This document shows, piece after piece, positions 15,754 through 25,135 of a stretch of 64,000 nt of DNA. Source of the DNA: Thiohalocapsa sp. PB-PSB1 (GTDB taxonomy: Bacteria > Pseudomonadota > Gammaproteobacteria > Chromatiales > Chromatiaceae); the NCBI GenBank assembly GCA_016745215.1, contig CP050890.1, positions 7,767,001 to 7,831,000 on the forward strand. Direction: 5' to 3'. Position numbers and translations under genes: made by a program. Every line of letters begins with the position of its first letter. The stretch's first letter is position 1. Below the pieces are notes generated by a model, which did not search any database, was not told the origin of the DNA, and was given only the letters and a program-made list of their open reading frames with translations.

Positions 15754-17910
15754 TCAAAAGCGTGTGTCGAGATTCTTGACTTTTTCGCGGAAATCGCTGG
15801 TGACGGTCTCGATGTCGCTGTCATTGGCAATGACGCGCGGGGTCAGCACCACCACCAGTTCGGTGCGATCGGCTCTCTTCGTGGTCTGACCAAACAGCGG
15901 CCCCAGAATGGGCGCGCGGTAGAGACCGGGCACGCCGGATTTGCCATCTTCGCGGGCATCCTGAATCAGGCCGCCAAGCACCACGGCCTGGTTGGAACGC
16001 ACGGCAACATTGCTGGTGATGTTGCGGGTGCGGAAGGTCGGCGAGTTCAAGGTGCCGCTTTGTTCGGCCACGGTGCTGACTTCCTGTTCGATTTCCATTT
16101 GCACCAGCCCGCCCGGGGTTACGCGCGGTTTGACGGACAGGATGACCCCGGTGTTTTTGTACTCGATTTGGTTGACAATGCGGTCGGTGACCGCGGTGCC
16201 CTGCTGCTGCGAGGTGGCAATGGGCACCTCTTCGCCAACCTGGATCTTGGCGGTCTGATTGTCCATGACCATGACCGATGGCGACGACAACACGTTGACC
16301 AGATCGTCTTCGGCCAAGGCGGCCAGGGTCGCGCGGATTGTGTTCGGGCGCAGGATCACGGACCAATTGAATCCGGGGAAGGTCTTGGGCGTGCCGCCTT
16401 CCTCTGAGCTGCTGAGTTCCCACTGATTGCGGTAATCTCCCTCGGCGGCGCCGAAGAAGTTCCATTGCACGCCATAGCGCAGACTTCCCGTCAGTCGAAT
16501 CTCGACGATGGTTGCTTCGACCAGTACCTGCAATGGCACGATATCGAGCTGTTTCAATGCATCGAGGATCTTCTTGTAGTCACGCGGGCTGGACTTGACC
16601 AACAACGAGTTGTTGATGGTGTCGGCAACGATGCTGACGGGGGAGGAAAGCTCGAGGGTGCTCGATACCGCACGACGCATGGTCGTGCCTCCAGCGCCCC
16701 CATCCTCGGTTCCATCGCCACCGATGGCTCTCTCGCCTAATCCCGGAGCAACTCCGCCGACGCTGCGTCTGGTGGAGGATGCGGTTTCATCGCCGGCAAA
16801 TAACTTGGATAGAACATCCGCCAGGTTTTCCGCATCGCCATGACGAACACGATAGACAAACAGGCGTTGCGAGGAGCCTCCCGATGCCTCTGCCAAATCA
16901 AGCCGATTGATCCAGGTCCGCATCTGTTCCAGATAGGCTTCCTGCGGCGAGACGACTAACAGGGCGTTCGCTGATTCGACCGGGATGAATCTGAAGATGC
17001 CTTTCAACGGGCTCGCGCCCTCGTCTCCGAGCAGGGTTTCAAGCTGGGTCACGACATCGGTTGCTTTGGCGTATTCCAGCGTAAAAAAACCCACGGACAG
17101 GCCGGCCATCCAGTTCACGTCAAAGATTTGAATGGTGTCCAGCAGATTGCTCATCTGCGGGCTGGCGCCGGCCAGGATGATCAAATTGCGCAGGTTGTCC
17201 ACGCGCACGATACTGCCCTCCGGCGCGAGCGGCTCCAGGATCTTGCTCATCTCATCGGCGCCGATGTAGCGCAGCGGCACGATCTGCACGCTGTAGCTTT
17301 CCGGCAGGGCGCGTGCCGAGTCTCCGAGCTGAGGCACGGTGCGACCGCTGACCGCATTGGTTAATGGCACGATCTCGTAGGTGCCGGCGCTGTCGACCAG
17401 GGCCGCGTTGTTCATCCGCAGCAGGGTCTCCAACGTGGGAATCAGCAAATCCCGCCGCAGCGGACGGCCGGTCTGCAATGACACCGAACCCTGCACGGCG
17501 GGATCCAGGACATAGTTCAGGCCGAGCAGGTCGCCGAGAATCACCTTGACCACTTCGCGGATATCGGTACCGTCGAAATTCAGCGTCACATCCCCTGGTG
17601 TGGTATCCACCGTTGGCGGCGCTACTCTGCTGACGAAGGTACCGGTTCCCCCGACGATGGAATCCTGCGCCCGCGGCCTGTCGTCATCGCCGATTGCAAT
17701 GCCATCGGAGCTTGGCAATGTTTGGGTGCTGGCGCGATCAGGCCGATCTTTGTCCGTGATGTGCCCGTGGGAATCGCCAACGCTCTTGGTGGGATCCCAG
17801 ACCAGGCTTTGGCAACCACCCAAAGCGATAACTGCCAGAATCAGCAGTGCTCGGGACAGTGCCAGCAGGTATTGAAATGGCAGCGGGAAACTATGATGAT
17901 GGCTTGACAT
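15754..17910 (-). CDS. gspD: Type II secretion outer-membrane secretin GspD
   Basis: A 718-residue secretin. The N-terminus is a lipoprotein signal with the lipobox LGGC (Cys33), so it may be self-piloting as a lipoprotein. N0 and N1-N3 ring domains follow (FDGTDIREVVKVILGDLLGLNYVLDP; QIVPLRYIGADEMSKIL), then the secretin core (VLSSPSVMVMDNQTAKIQVGEEVPI; SNQAVVLGGLIQD) and the C-terminal ELVVVLTPRVI strand. The ATG at 17910 is chosen over the upstream 18009 because it gives the lipoprotein signal and lies 14 bp after the gspN stop. It forms the outer-membrane channel and is the last gsp gene of the operon, as in Xanthomonas xps. Confidence 0.95.
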   Translation of the reverse strand: MSSHHHSFPLPFQYLLALSRALLILAVIALGGCQSLVWDPTKSVGDSHGHITDKDRPDRASTQTLPSSDGIAIGDDDRPRAQDSIVGGTGTFVSRVAPPTVDTTPGDVTLNFDGTDIREVVKVILGDLLGLNYVLDPAVQGSVSLQTGRPLRRDLLIPTLETLLRMNNAALVDSAGTYEIVPLTNAVSGRTVPQLGDSARALPESYSVQIVPLRYIGADEMSKILEPLAPEGSIVRVDNLRNLIILAGASPQMSNLLDTIQIFDVNWMAGLSVGFFTLEYAKATDVVTQLETLLGDEGASPLKGIFRFIPVESANALLVVSPQEAYLEQMRTWINRLDLAEASGGSSQRLFVYRVRHGDAENLADVLSKLFAGDETASSTRRSVGGVAPGLGERAIGGDGTEDGGAGGTTMRRAVSSTLELSSPVSIVADTINNSLLVKSSPRDYKKILDALKQLDIVPLQVLVEATIVEIRLTGSLRYGVQWNFFGAAEGDYRNQWELSSSEEGGTPKTFPGFNWSVILRPNTIRATLAALAEDDLVNVLSSPSVMVMDNQTAKIQVGEEVPIATSQQQGTAVTDRIVNQIEYKNTGVILSVKPRVTPGGLVQMEIEQEVSTVAEQSGTLNSPTFRTRNITSNVAVRSNQAVVLGGLIQDAREDGKSGVPGLYRAPILGPLFGQTTKRADRTELVVVLTPRVIANDSDIETVTSDFREKVKNLDTRF

Positions 17911-17923
17911 GGGGCGTCGACTG

Positions 17924-18601
17924 TTACTTTTCCTGCGGTCGCCGCGCAGCCGGCCTTGGGGGTTGTTGGGAGCTTTGTTGGCGCTGCCGAGTTGGCCTGG
18001 GTCGCGCACTGCCGGGCTTATCCGACGGTGGCTGGGCAGGTGTCTCGGCCCCGCGTCTCGGCTGCCTCTGCCGGATTGGCGTGGGCGGTGTTACGGCTGG
18101 CGCATTTGCATAATCGCGTAATACTAACTGATCGGTCTCGCCCTGTCGCTCCAGTTCGAGCTGCTGCGGTTCGATCGTCTTTACCGTCCAGCCGTCAAAG
18201 TCGTCTCCAATGCGCAAGCGCACCGTCTCGCGCTGGCCTGGACGCCGCACCCAGGCGGAGACGGTGGATGGCGTGATGATGACAGCGGTCAGGTCGACTC
18301 CATCCAACTCGGTCAGTTCCTCGGGTTGCGTCGGTTCCTCCTGCGTCGGTTCTTCCGGCGGTGGCCGTCTGTCCGGGAGGAACAAGGGTCGGTCCGTGAC
18401 CGACGCATAGTCCTCGATCGCTGGCGGCGGAGGCAGCAATTCGCTAGCGACTGGCGCCTCGTTCAAGTCAGGGATCGGCGTTTCATCGGCCGCATGAACC
18501 CCAGCATCCGCCGCATTCGGCGGCTCTGGCGGCCAGTCGCGCCATTGCAGAACCAGCAATCCCCCCAAGGCCATGACCGCGAAGGACAGTAAAACCTTCA
18601 C
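17924..18601 (-). CDS. gspN: Type II secretion protein N/C-like (XpsN position)
   Basis: A 225-residue protein with one N-terminal membrane helix (VLLSFAVMALGGLLVL), a Pro/Glu-rich periplasmic linker with repeated EEPTQ/QPEEL units, and a small beta domain (DLTAVIITPSTVSAWVRRPGQRETVRLRIGDDFDGWTV) that matches the HR domain of GspC/XpsN-like proteins, which contact the secretin. The C-terminal 60 residues are low-complexity Gln/Pro/Arg. Its start overlaps the gspM stop (ATGA). No separate gspC is present, so this protein probably supplies the inner-to-outer membrane link. Confidence 0.82.
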   Translation of the reverse strand: MKVLLSFAVMALGGLLVLQWRDWPPEPPNAADAGVHAADETPIPDLNEAPVASELLPPPPAIEDYASVTDRPLFLPDRRPPPEEPTQEEPTQPEELTELDGVDLTAVIITPSTVSAWVRRPGQRETVRLRIGDDFDGWTVKTIEPQQLELERQGETDQLVLRDYANAPAVTPPTPIRQRQPRRGAETPAQPPSDKPGSARPRPTRQRQQSSQQPPRPAARRPQEK

Positions 18602-19218
18602 TCAGCAGACCCCAGCGAATAGCCGAAGATGTCCAGCCGAACCGTTAATTGGCCCACTTGCGGTTGGTTGCTTGGTCGACGCACCGCACGACGACGCGAA
18701 CTGCGTCGCGTGGGCCGTGCGCGCGGCGTCGTCGAGCGGACAGACATCTGATCGATGAACAGGAATGGGCGTGCGGCCTCAATACGATAGAGCACTTCCA
18801 GCAATGCGTCGGTGGTTCCTTGGAGCTGGGTGCGGATACGCACGCGCTGGGGTTGTTCTTTGTCGTCCACCGGTAGGATCTGGGTACTGATGGGGCGTGC
18901 ACCGGCGGTGCGCACGACATCCTGTACCTCGCTTTGCAAGCGGGCGCCGGCCAAGGCCGGCGTGTCGGCATCGAAGTAAAAGGCTTTAAAATCGTCATTC
19001 GCTTGTTCGCGCTCCAGCTCCGCACGCAGACCTGGCAATGTTGCCACCAGGCGTTGGAAACGCACCAGCTGATCGGCGCCGCTCACAAGCTGTTCATCGA
19101 GCGCCTGCACACGTTGCCACCAGGGCAGCCAGCCGGCGAGGAACAGCAGGATTGGGATCAGAAGCACCAGGCTCCAGGCAAGCAGGCAAGAAAGGCGAGC
19201 ACGCGCGTGAGGAGTCAT
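18598..19218 (-). CDS. gspM: Type II secretion inner-membrane protein GspM
   Basis: A 206-residue protein with a single N-terminal membrane helix (SCLLAWSLVLLIPILLFLAGWLPWW) and a periplasmic part with a coiled-coil stretch followed by a ferredoxin-like fold region, the layout of XpsM/GspM. It stabilises GspL in the assembly platform. Its ATG overlaps the gspL stop and its own stop overlaps gspN, so all three are coupled. Confidence 0.88.
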   Translation of the reverse strand: MTPHARARLSCLLAWSLVLLIPILLFLAGWLPWWQRVQALDEQLVSGADQLVRFQRLVATLPGLRAELEREQANDDFKAFYFDADTPALAGARLQSEVQDVVRTAGARPISTQILPVDDKEQPQRVRIRTQLQGTTDALLEVLYRIEAARPFLFIDQMSVRSTTPRARPTRRSSRRRAVRRPSNQPQVGQLTVRLDIFGYSLGSAE

Positions 19219-20312
19219 GGCGTTTCCGGTCGGCTGTATTGAAAAGCAATGTGGAAGCGCTCCTGACCGGTGGATGCCACCTGCATCACCGGCGAGCGAA
19301 AGGTCACCTCGCTGATTCCCGGCCCTTGCTCCAATATCCCGATCAGAGCCGTCGCCTGATTCGACTCGCCGCGAATATCCACGTCTCCGTCGCGATAGTT
19401 CATGGTTTGAACCCAGGTGCCGTCTGGCAGCAAATCCGTCAGCTCACGCAGTAAATCCGTTATGCGGGGTTGTCCAAGTTTGCGTTGCAACACCTCGACG
19501 CTACCGAGACGTGCCCGTTCCAGCTCCTGGCGCACCTGCTCCACCTCCGCGGCGCTGTTGCGCAATTGGCGCAGCTCCAGGGTCATCGCTTCTTGCTCGC
19601 GGGTTTTTTGCCAAATGGGAGTCATCAGGGTGGCAATCGTTAGCAGTAACAGGACGACCACAAGCAGGCGGCTGACCAAGGAGCCAAATCGACGCCGGCG
19701 TGGGCGTTCTTCCGGCGGCAACAGATTGGCTTCATGCCATGCGCCCACCCACCTCAGGCGCGATGCCGGAGAGCCGCCTTCGCGCAGTCGCTCCAACCAT
19801 TCGGTGGCTCGGTCGCGACGGCAGAGGGCAAGGTTGACATCCAGTTTGGTGCCCCGGGCCAGGGTGCCTTGGATGCGCATGTCGAAGTAGACGTCGGCAA
19901 TCTGGAAAGGCGTCAGCCGGTCAATCTCGTAGGCAATCACTTGGCGCAGATTGTCCTTTACCTGAGTTGGCAATGTCACGCGGCGCAGCAATACCTGCTC
20001 TGCGGGCAGTTCGACACAGGTCTCTCGCCAGCCCGATTTCGGAGCCCGCACGGTCTGAGTTGTCAGCGGTCCGGCGGTGCGCAAATCCAGGCCGCCAATC
20101 GGCTCGCGCTCGTCGCCAAGTTGTCGAAACAGCACCGCGTCATCGCCATTAGGCACCACGATCAGCCATGGGTTGCGCAGCGCGAGGCGATGTCGCAGCC
20201 AATGCGGCAGGCAGCGCACCAGGGTCTCGCGCCAATAGTTGAGCAGCTTACCGAGGGGCAGGGAGGTGCCATTGCCGAGGCCGAGGCTGGGTAAATGAAG
20301 GACAGAGGCCAT
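19215..20312 (-). CDS. gspL: Type II secretion protein GspL with PilN-like domain
   Basis: A 365-residue protein. The N-terminal part (about 1-215) is cytoplasmic, with a PilM/actin-like strand pattern (WLIVVPNGDDAVLFRQLG). A membrane helix (LVSRLLVVVLLLLTIATLM) is followed by a periplasmic coiled coil and a PilN-like domain (ITDLLRELTDLLPDGTWVQTM). GspL recruits the GspE ATPase to the inner-membrane platform. The gene follows gspK after a 49-bp gap. Confidence 0.88.
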   Translation of the reverse strand: MASVLHLPSLGLGNGTSLPLGKLLNYWRETLVRCLPHWLRHRLALRNPWLIVVPNGDDAVLFRQLGDEREPIGGLDLRTAGPLTTQTVRAPKSGWRETCVELPAEQVLLRRVTLPTQVKDNLRQVIAYEIDRLTPFQIADVYFDMRIQGTLARGTKLDVNLALCRRDRATEWLERLREGGSPASRLRWVGAWHEANLLPPEERPRRRRFGSLVSRLLVVVLLLLTIATLMTPIWQKTREQEAMTLELRQLRNSAAEVEQVRQELERARLGSVEVLQRKLGQPRITDLLRELTDLLPDGTWVQTMNYRDGDVDIRGESNQATALIGILEQGPGISEVTFRSPVMQVASTGQERFHIAFQYSRPETP

Positions 20313-20361
20313 TGTATTGCGGCGCGATGCTGTTGCGAGTCAAGCAGGGTGATGTCGTGGA

Positions 20362-21393
20362 TTATTCGATTTCGGCATCTGCTGATGGTTGTGCCGAGGG
20401 CGCTTGCTGTAACAGTCCGTAGCGTCTCCAGCGGGTCGCAAACGGCGGTGTCTTGCCGCCCGTTACCTCCACCAGGCTTTCCATGCTGCGGGTCGCACCC
20501 AGGGCATCTGCCATGGCGACGCGGATGCGGTAGAGCGGTCCGCCACGATTGGGCGTAACAGGTTGTGCGGCACCTGGTACCACGGGAGCATTACGCTCGT
20601 CAACCAAGAGTTGCGCGTCCTCCAGGCTGATGTCCTGAATCGCTGCAAGGACATGCGCCGATGCGAATTGTGGATTCACTTTACGGATACCGCCTTCAAC
20701 CGTGAGGTCAACCGCCAAGCGTTGGTAGAGTTCGCGAGTCATACCCAATACCTGACGCAGTTCGTCGACGCTCAGGAACAGATCGTCCCTAGCCCCATAG
20801 GGCAGGCCCGCGGCCTCGTAGTCGCCATCCTCGGCGCCGTTGAGTTGTGTCAGATCATCGGCGTCACGCCAGTCGATAATCGCATCCGCCAGGCTGTCGC
20901 GTTCGAGCTCGTTCTGGCCTTGTTCGCCCTGATCCAACTCAATCAGCGCTAATTCGATCAGGGCTGCCAGTTGTTCCCGTGTTGCCTGGTTAAGATCAAG
21001 CCGCGAGCCCTCGTTGTAAATCCTGATCTCGAGTTCTTCGCCGTCGAACCTCAGCGCGTGCGGCATTCCATCGGGCAACCAGACTTGTTCCGTGGAAACC
21101 ATCTCGAACGGCTTAGTCAGCAGATTGAGCACCGCAATGTTGATGGCAGCTTCGGCCAGCGTGCGGAAACGCGCACCGTCGATTTGGTTGCGTGTCAGCG
21201 CGCTTTCCGTGCGCTGCGTCGTGGTCAGGCCGAGCGCCATCACGGTAAGTAAAGCGATAATCCACAAGACCAGAACCAGGGCGATGCCCTTTTGCGCTTC
21301 CTTTTTTACCCTATATCGCAATGATTCGCGCACATGAATCCTGGCGCGCGAATCCGCGTCGGGTTGTCGGTATCTTGGTGAATCGATCGGCAT
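20362..21393 (-). CDS. gspK: Type II secretion minor pseudopilin GspK
   Basis: A 343-residue protein. A basic leader ends in KKEAQKG, followed by IALVLVLWIIALLTVMALG, the hydrophobic pilin helix; cleavage after Gly by the prepilin peptidase is expected. The large soluble domain (RLDLNQATREQLAALIE; DAIIDWRDADDLTQLNG) is typical of GspK, which caps the pseudopilus tip. The ATG at 21393 is 23 bp after the gspJ stop; a frame upstream to 21576 would overlap gspJ and encode an arginine- and proline-rich stretch, so it is rejected. Confidence 0.88.
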   Translation of the reverse strand: MPIDSPRYRQPDADSRARIHVRESLRYRVKKEAQKGIALVLVLWIIALLTVMALGLTTTQRTESALTRNQIDGARFRTLAEAAINIAVLNLLTKPFEMVSTEQVWLPDGMPHALRFDGEELEIRIYNEGSRLDLNQATREQLAALIELALIELDQGEQGQNELERDSLADAIIDWRDADDLTQLNGAEDGDYEAAGLPYGARDDLFLSVDELRQVLGMTRELYQRLAVDLTVEGGIRKVNPQFASAHVLAAIQDISLEDAQLLVDERNAPVVPGAAQPVTPNRGGPLYRIRVAMADALGATRSMESLVEVTGGKTPPFATRWRRYGLLQQAPSAQPSADAEIE

Positions 21394-21415
21394 GATCTCG
21401 GGGCAGTGCGGCGGG

Positions 21416-22270
21416 TCACGGAGTGTCGCCCGGTGCGGCGGCCGGTTGTCGAGGCGGCTTGTCGGCATCCGGACCAGCGGGCTGTCCTGCACCGGTAAGG
21501 CCAAAATTGGTCGCAGCAGCGCCAGGCAGCTCGAGTACTGTCGTGGGCCAGGACTGGCGGGGCGTGGTGAGTACAAGGCTTACCTTTAGAGGCAATCTGG
21601 GTTGTTCCAGCCATTCCTCGAACCATTCCGGTTCTTGCTCACCCTCGGCGATGCCGAAATAGGCTAACCCGAACTCCGCAACTTCCGGCAGCAGCACGGT
21701 GCGTCCGTAAGCGCCGTCGGCAACATCGCGATCCAGAGGGCTGCTGTCCTCGAACAACGGAGATGCATCAAGCAGCGGCTCCCAGGCGGGATGATCGTCG
21801 CCGCCCTCGAGGGTTTCCGGGTGCAGCAGCCAACGTGCCATGACCAGGCGTGGGTATTCACCGGCATCTTCCAGTCCAAAACGCAGTACATAAAGCCCAG
21901 GTATACCCACGTGTTCCGACAGCGGTGCGACCAGCTCGAGACTTTCCGCGTCGCCGGCAAACACAGGCACCATCGTGCCGTCGAACACCAGGCTGTGCTG
22001 CTGTGTCTGGCGCAGGGTGCGATCGAAAAAATTATGTGCGACGCGCAGATCGGCGACCCGCTCGGAGACTGTTTCGACACCTTCCCAAGCGCGCGAGCCG
22101 AGCCGTAAACCCGAGAACATCAGTACGGTGATGATCGCAATCAGCACCAACGCGATCAGTAACTCCACCAGCGTGAAGCCAGGTTCGGCGCAGATGCCTT
22201 GCCGCGGTTGCCCGCGCGGCCCACGCTGAAACCCGGAAACATAGTATATTGTATACGGCCCAGCGCGCAT
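21416..22270 (-). CDS. gspJ: Type II secretion minor pseudopilin GspJ
   Basis: A 284-residue protein with a type IV pilin-like signal PGFTLVELLIALVLIAIITVLMF, where the G before FTLVE is the cleavage site and the Glu is residue 5 of the mature form. The body (FFDRTLRQTQQHSLVFDGT, then FGLAYFG) fits GspJ, which with GspI and GspK forms the pseudopilus tip. The ATG at 22270 is preferred over 22390, which would overlap gspI by 67 bp. The C-terminal 40 residues are Ala/Pro-rich. Confidence 0.88.
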   Translation of the reverse strand: MRAGPYTIYYVSGFQRGPRGQPRQGICAEPGFTLVELLIALVLIAIITVLMFSGLRLGSRAWEGVETVSERVADLRVAHNFFDRTLRQTQQHSLVFDGTMVPVFAGDAESLELVAPLSEHVGIPGLYVLRFGLEDAGEYPRLVMARWLLHPETLEGGDDHPAWEPLLDASPLFEDSSPLDRDVADGAYGRTVLLPEVAEFGLAYFGIAEGEQEPEWFEEWLEQPRLPLKVSLVLTTPRQSWPTTVLELPGAAATNFGLTGAGQPAGPDADKPPRQPAAAPGDTP

Positions 22271-22323
22271 GCGAATGTCCTTCGCGGATTGCCTAGGCGG
22301 CTCTGATGTGCTGGTTCGGGGAA

Positions 22324-22755
22324 TCAAAACGCTTCGCCCAGGCGCAATGAGCGCAATACAACACGGCGGGCGCCAGCGTTGCTGGGCCATGAGGCAACCG
22401 CGGTGATCCGGTAAGGCTGCACTTGTTGGTTCTCGCTGAGCCAGGCCAGGGGACCGGCGTTGAAGTCATAGAGCTCGATATGGACGATCCAATCCATGCC
22501 GTCCTCCGGGTCGCCGGAATGAACGCCTTCTTCCAACGGAATGTCGGCGCCGACACTATTGAGTTTCGACTCCGCCAAAGCCGCTGCCCGCGTGTAGGTT
22601 TCGCTGAGCGCAGTTGCGTTCATGGCGCGCGAGAAGATCTGCATCAGTACGCCCAAGGACAATGCGAGGATCGCAAAGGCCACTAGCACCTCGAGCAACG
22701 AGAAGCCGCGCTGCAGCGCATGCATTCGGCGTAAAGGCATCAGTTGCGCTCCCAT
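22324..22755 (-). CDS. gspI: Type II secretion minor pseudopilin GspI
   Basis: A 143-residue protein with the pilin signal RGFSLLEVLVAFAILALSLGVLMQIFS and a short soluble domain (YTRAAALAESKLNSVG), the usual form of GspI, which nucleates the pseudopilus tip complex. Its start overlaps the end of gspH by 16 bp, so the two are co-translated. Confidence 0.9.
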   Translation of the reverse strand: MGAQLMPLRRMHALQRGFSLLEVLVAFAILALSLGVLMQIFSRAMNATALSETYTRAAALAESKLNSVGADIPLEEGVHSGDPEDGMDWIVHIELYDFNAGPLAWLSENQQVQPYRITAVASWPSNAGARRVVLRSLRLGEAF

Positions 22756-23360
22756 TGCGCAATCAGGATGCGACCGGTGAGCCAGTTCACGCCGACCTGA
22801 TAACCGCCGTCTCCGCGCTTGAGGATGACCCTGCCACCGGTGGAGCTGCCGTCGGGAAAAAATCGGATGCCGCCAACGGATTCGCTTTGCATCTCGTCTT
22901 CCGCCGCGACCAGTTCGATATCGATTCCAGAGGGGAGATTGCCATGACGATGATCGCCCTCGATACGGTAGCGATGGTTGTCCACATCAATGATCCATGC
23001 GGCATCGCGGCCCGCGGCAATGGCGACCTCACGCGTCAGACGTAATGCACCCGCGGTACGCCGGGCTGCGGCCTTGAGTTCGACACCGGGCATCGCGGAA
23101 CCCACCAATGGTGGCACTACCGCGAGCATGAGCCCGGCGACGGCAAGTACCACCAGCAGCTCGACCAGCGTGAAGCCGCCTGGCCGGTAGCGCGCGGCCG
23201 AGGCTGGACTCTTCGAGCAAAGGGTCAAGCAATCGGCTTCTGGAGCGGCCGGGGGAGGGCGGCGAAGTTGCGCCAGACAGGTTTTAGGGATCACCCGCGC
23301 TGGAGCTTGATAGCCTAGGCGGTGGTTACAAATCGGCTTGACGACATTAGTTGCGTTCAT
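22740..23360 (-). CDS. gspH: Type II secretion minor pseudopilin GspH
   Basis: A 206-residue frame whose pilin signal GGFTLVELLVVLAVAGLMLA begins only at residue 61. The following part (ELKAAARRTAGALRLTREVAIAAGRDAAWIID) is typical of GspH/FimT. A 60-residue leader is far longer than usual (6-15), so the true start is probably a non-ATG codon nearer the signal, around 23190-23220. Its end overlaps gspI. Confidence 0.82.
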   Translation of the reverse strand: MNATNVVKPICNHRLGYQAPARVIPKTCLAQLRRPPPAAPEADCLTLCSKSPASAARYRPGGFTLVELLVVLAVAGLMLAVVPPLVGSAMPGVELKAAARRTAGALRLTREVAIAAGRDAAWIIDVDNHRYRIEGDHRHGNLPSGIDIELVAAEDEMQSESVGGIRFFPDGSSTGGRVILKRGDGGYQVGVNWLTGRILIAQWERN

Positions 23361-23408
23361 ACTGCCGGGCGCGATCGCCTACGCGGGATTGTCATCTCTG
23401 AATGATAA

Positions 23409-23849
23409 TTAGGCCGACTCCCAGCTGCGCAGATCCTTATCCTCACCCTCCCCGCCTTCCTGGCCATCGGCACCAAGGGACCAGATATCGAAAGGCCCGT
23501 TCTGGCCTGGCGCTCGATATTGGTATTCGTTCCCCCAGGGATCTTTTGGCACGGTCGCCTTTTTCAGATAGGGGCCGTTCCAATTCGGTTCATTCCCGGG
23601 ATCGGAGACCAAGGCTTTCAGCCCCTCTGTGGTGTTCGGGTAGCGACCGACCTCCAGGCGATACAGATCAAGGGTTGCGGACAGATCCTCGATCTGCAAT
23701 GCCGCGGTCTTGGTCTTGGAGCTGCCTAGAAACTTCATGACCTGAGGGCCGACCAAGCCGGCCAGCAGGCCCAGAATGGCCAACACCACCAGCAGTTCGA
23801 CCAAGGTAAAGCCGCGTGCATGGCGGTTGGATCTGGAATGTTTGATCAT
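23409..23849 (-). CDS. gspG: Type II secretion major pseudopilin GspG
   Basis: A 146-residue protein with a short basic leader and the pilin signal RGFTLVELLVVLAILGLLAG. The conserved GspG calcium-site and loop region is present (VGRYPNTTEGLKALVSDPG; PWGNEYQYRAPG; DIWSLGADGQEGGEGEDKD). It polymerises into the pseudopilus that acts as the secretion piston. Confidence 0.95.
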   Translation of the reverse strand: MIKHSRSNRHARGFTLVELLVVLAILGLLAGLVGPQVMKFLGSSKTKTAALQIEDLSATLDLYRLEVGRYPNTTEGLKALVSDPGNEPNWNGPYLKKATVPKDPWGNEYQYRAPGQNGPFDIWSLGADGQEGGEGEDKDLRSWESA

Positions 23850-23905
23850 CGAATGTCTCCTGAATAACTGCGAAAAACGCGAAATGCATAATGCGTGGCA
23901 ATTGC

Positions 23906-25114
23906 TTAAAAGACCAGCTCATTGGCCCCCAGGATTGCCATCAAAATGGAGATGATGATACCGGCAACGACGATTCCCAGGCCAACGATCAGTGCCGGTT
24001 CCAGCAATGTGAGCATGCGCTTTACGCTTTCCTTGGTTTCCCGATCGAAAATGTCCGCAACCTTGGTGAGCATGGCGTCCAGAGTTGCCGACTCCTCGCC
24101 GACGCGGATCATCTGCAACGCCAGTTCCGGAAGTACCAGATGGGTTGCCAATGGCTCGGCCATGCCGCGGCCATGCTTCAGGTCGTCGCTGACCTCGTCC
24201 AGACCATCTCCGATCTTGCGATTTTCCACCACCTCCTTGGCCAAATTCAGGCCGCTCAGCAGCGGCAGGCCGTTTTTGAGCAGTGTCGATAAGGTATGGC
24301 AGAAACGGGCAGTCTCCATTTTCCAGATGAGATCGCCAAATAAGGGTAATGCCATCACCTTGTAGTCGAATCGGCGGCGATTGTCCGGGTTCTGAAGCCA
24401 GCGTTCCATGATTACTGCGATGCCGGCGATCAGCACCAACAGCGCCCACCAGTAGCCGCGCACCAGATCGCCGGTCCCGACCACGATCTGTGTCGGCAAG
24501 GGCAGAGCCGCACCCATGTCCTCGAACAGCACAGTAAATTGAGGCACAACAAACACCAACAGCATGATCACCGACAAACCGGCGATGACCAACAGAATGG
24601 TTGGATAGACTAACGCCGATTGCACCGTACCCCGCAGTTCCGCACTGCGCTCCAAATAGTCTGCCAGCCGGCTTAATACCTCCGCCAAGGCACCGCTGGC
24701 CTCTCCGGCCCGCACCATATTGATATAGAGCTTGGGAAACTGGCCGTCCTGAGCCTCGAGTGCCGCGGAAAAGGTTGCCCCGCCACGCACGCGATCCTGC
24801 AAATCTGCCAGCACTTTGACCACATGTTCCTCGGCGGTGAGATCGACCAACACGGCCAGGGAGCGATCCAGGGTCAGGCTTGCCTCAATCAGCGTGGCCA
24901 ACTGTCGGGTCAGGATCTCGATGTCTTTGGCCGTCAGGGCGCGTCGTTTGCGACGCGCCAGCTGGGCGGTCAGCCCGCCAGCGGAGCGGGTCTGAATTGG
25001 GATCAGCCCGTCGGCCTGGAGTTTTCGGATCAGCGCGGCCTGGTCCGGCGCATCTTGCTCGCCCTCCAGTTCCTCGCCATCTAATTTGACTGCTTTGAAG
25101 TAATATCTGGGCAT
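23906..25114 (-). CDS. gspF: Type II secretion inner-membrane platform protein GspF
   Basis: A 402-residue protein with two GspF cytoplasmic domains (about 60-190 and 265-390) and three membrane helices (TILLVIAGLSVIMLLVFVV, WALLVLIAGIAVIM and ALIVGLGIVVAGIIISILMAI). The N-terminal PRYYFKAVKLDGEELEGE is characteristic of the family. It is the platform subunit that couples GspE ATP turnover to pseudopilus assembly. The gap to gspE is 21 bp. Confidence 0.95.
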   Translation of the reverse strand: MPRYYFKAVKLDGEELEGEQDAPDQAALIRKLQADGLIPIQTRSAGGLTAQLARRKRRALTAKDIEILTRQLATLIEASLTLDRSLAVLVDLTAEEHVVKVLADLQDRVRGGATFSAALEAQDGQFPKLYINMVRAGEASGALAEVLSRLADYLERSAELRGTVQSALVYPTILLVIAGLSVIMLLVFVVPQFTVLFEDMGAALPLPTQIVVGTGDLVRGYWWALLVLIAGIAVIMERWLQNPDNRRRFDYKVMALPLFGDLIWKMETARFCHTLSTLLKNGLPLLSGLNLAKEVVENRKIGDGLDEVSDDLKHGRGMAEPLATHLVLPELALQMIRVGEESATLDAMLTKVADIFDRETKESVKRMLTLLEPALIVGLGIVVAGIIISILMAILGANELVF

Positions 25115-25135
25115 CGATCGTTATCTTTACCTGAC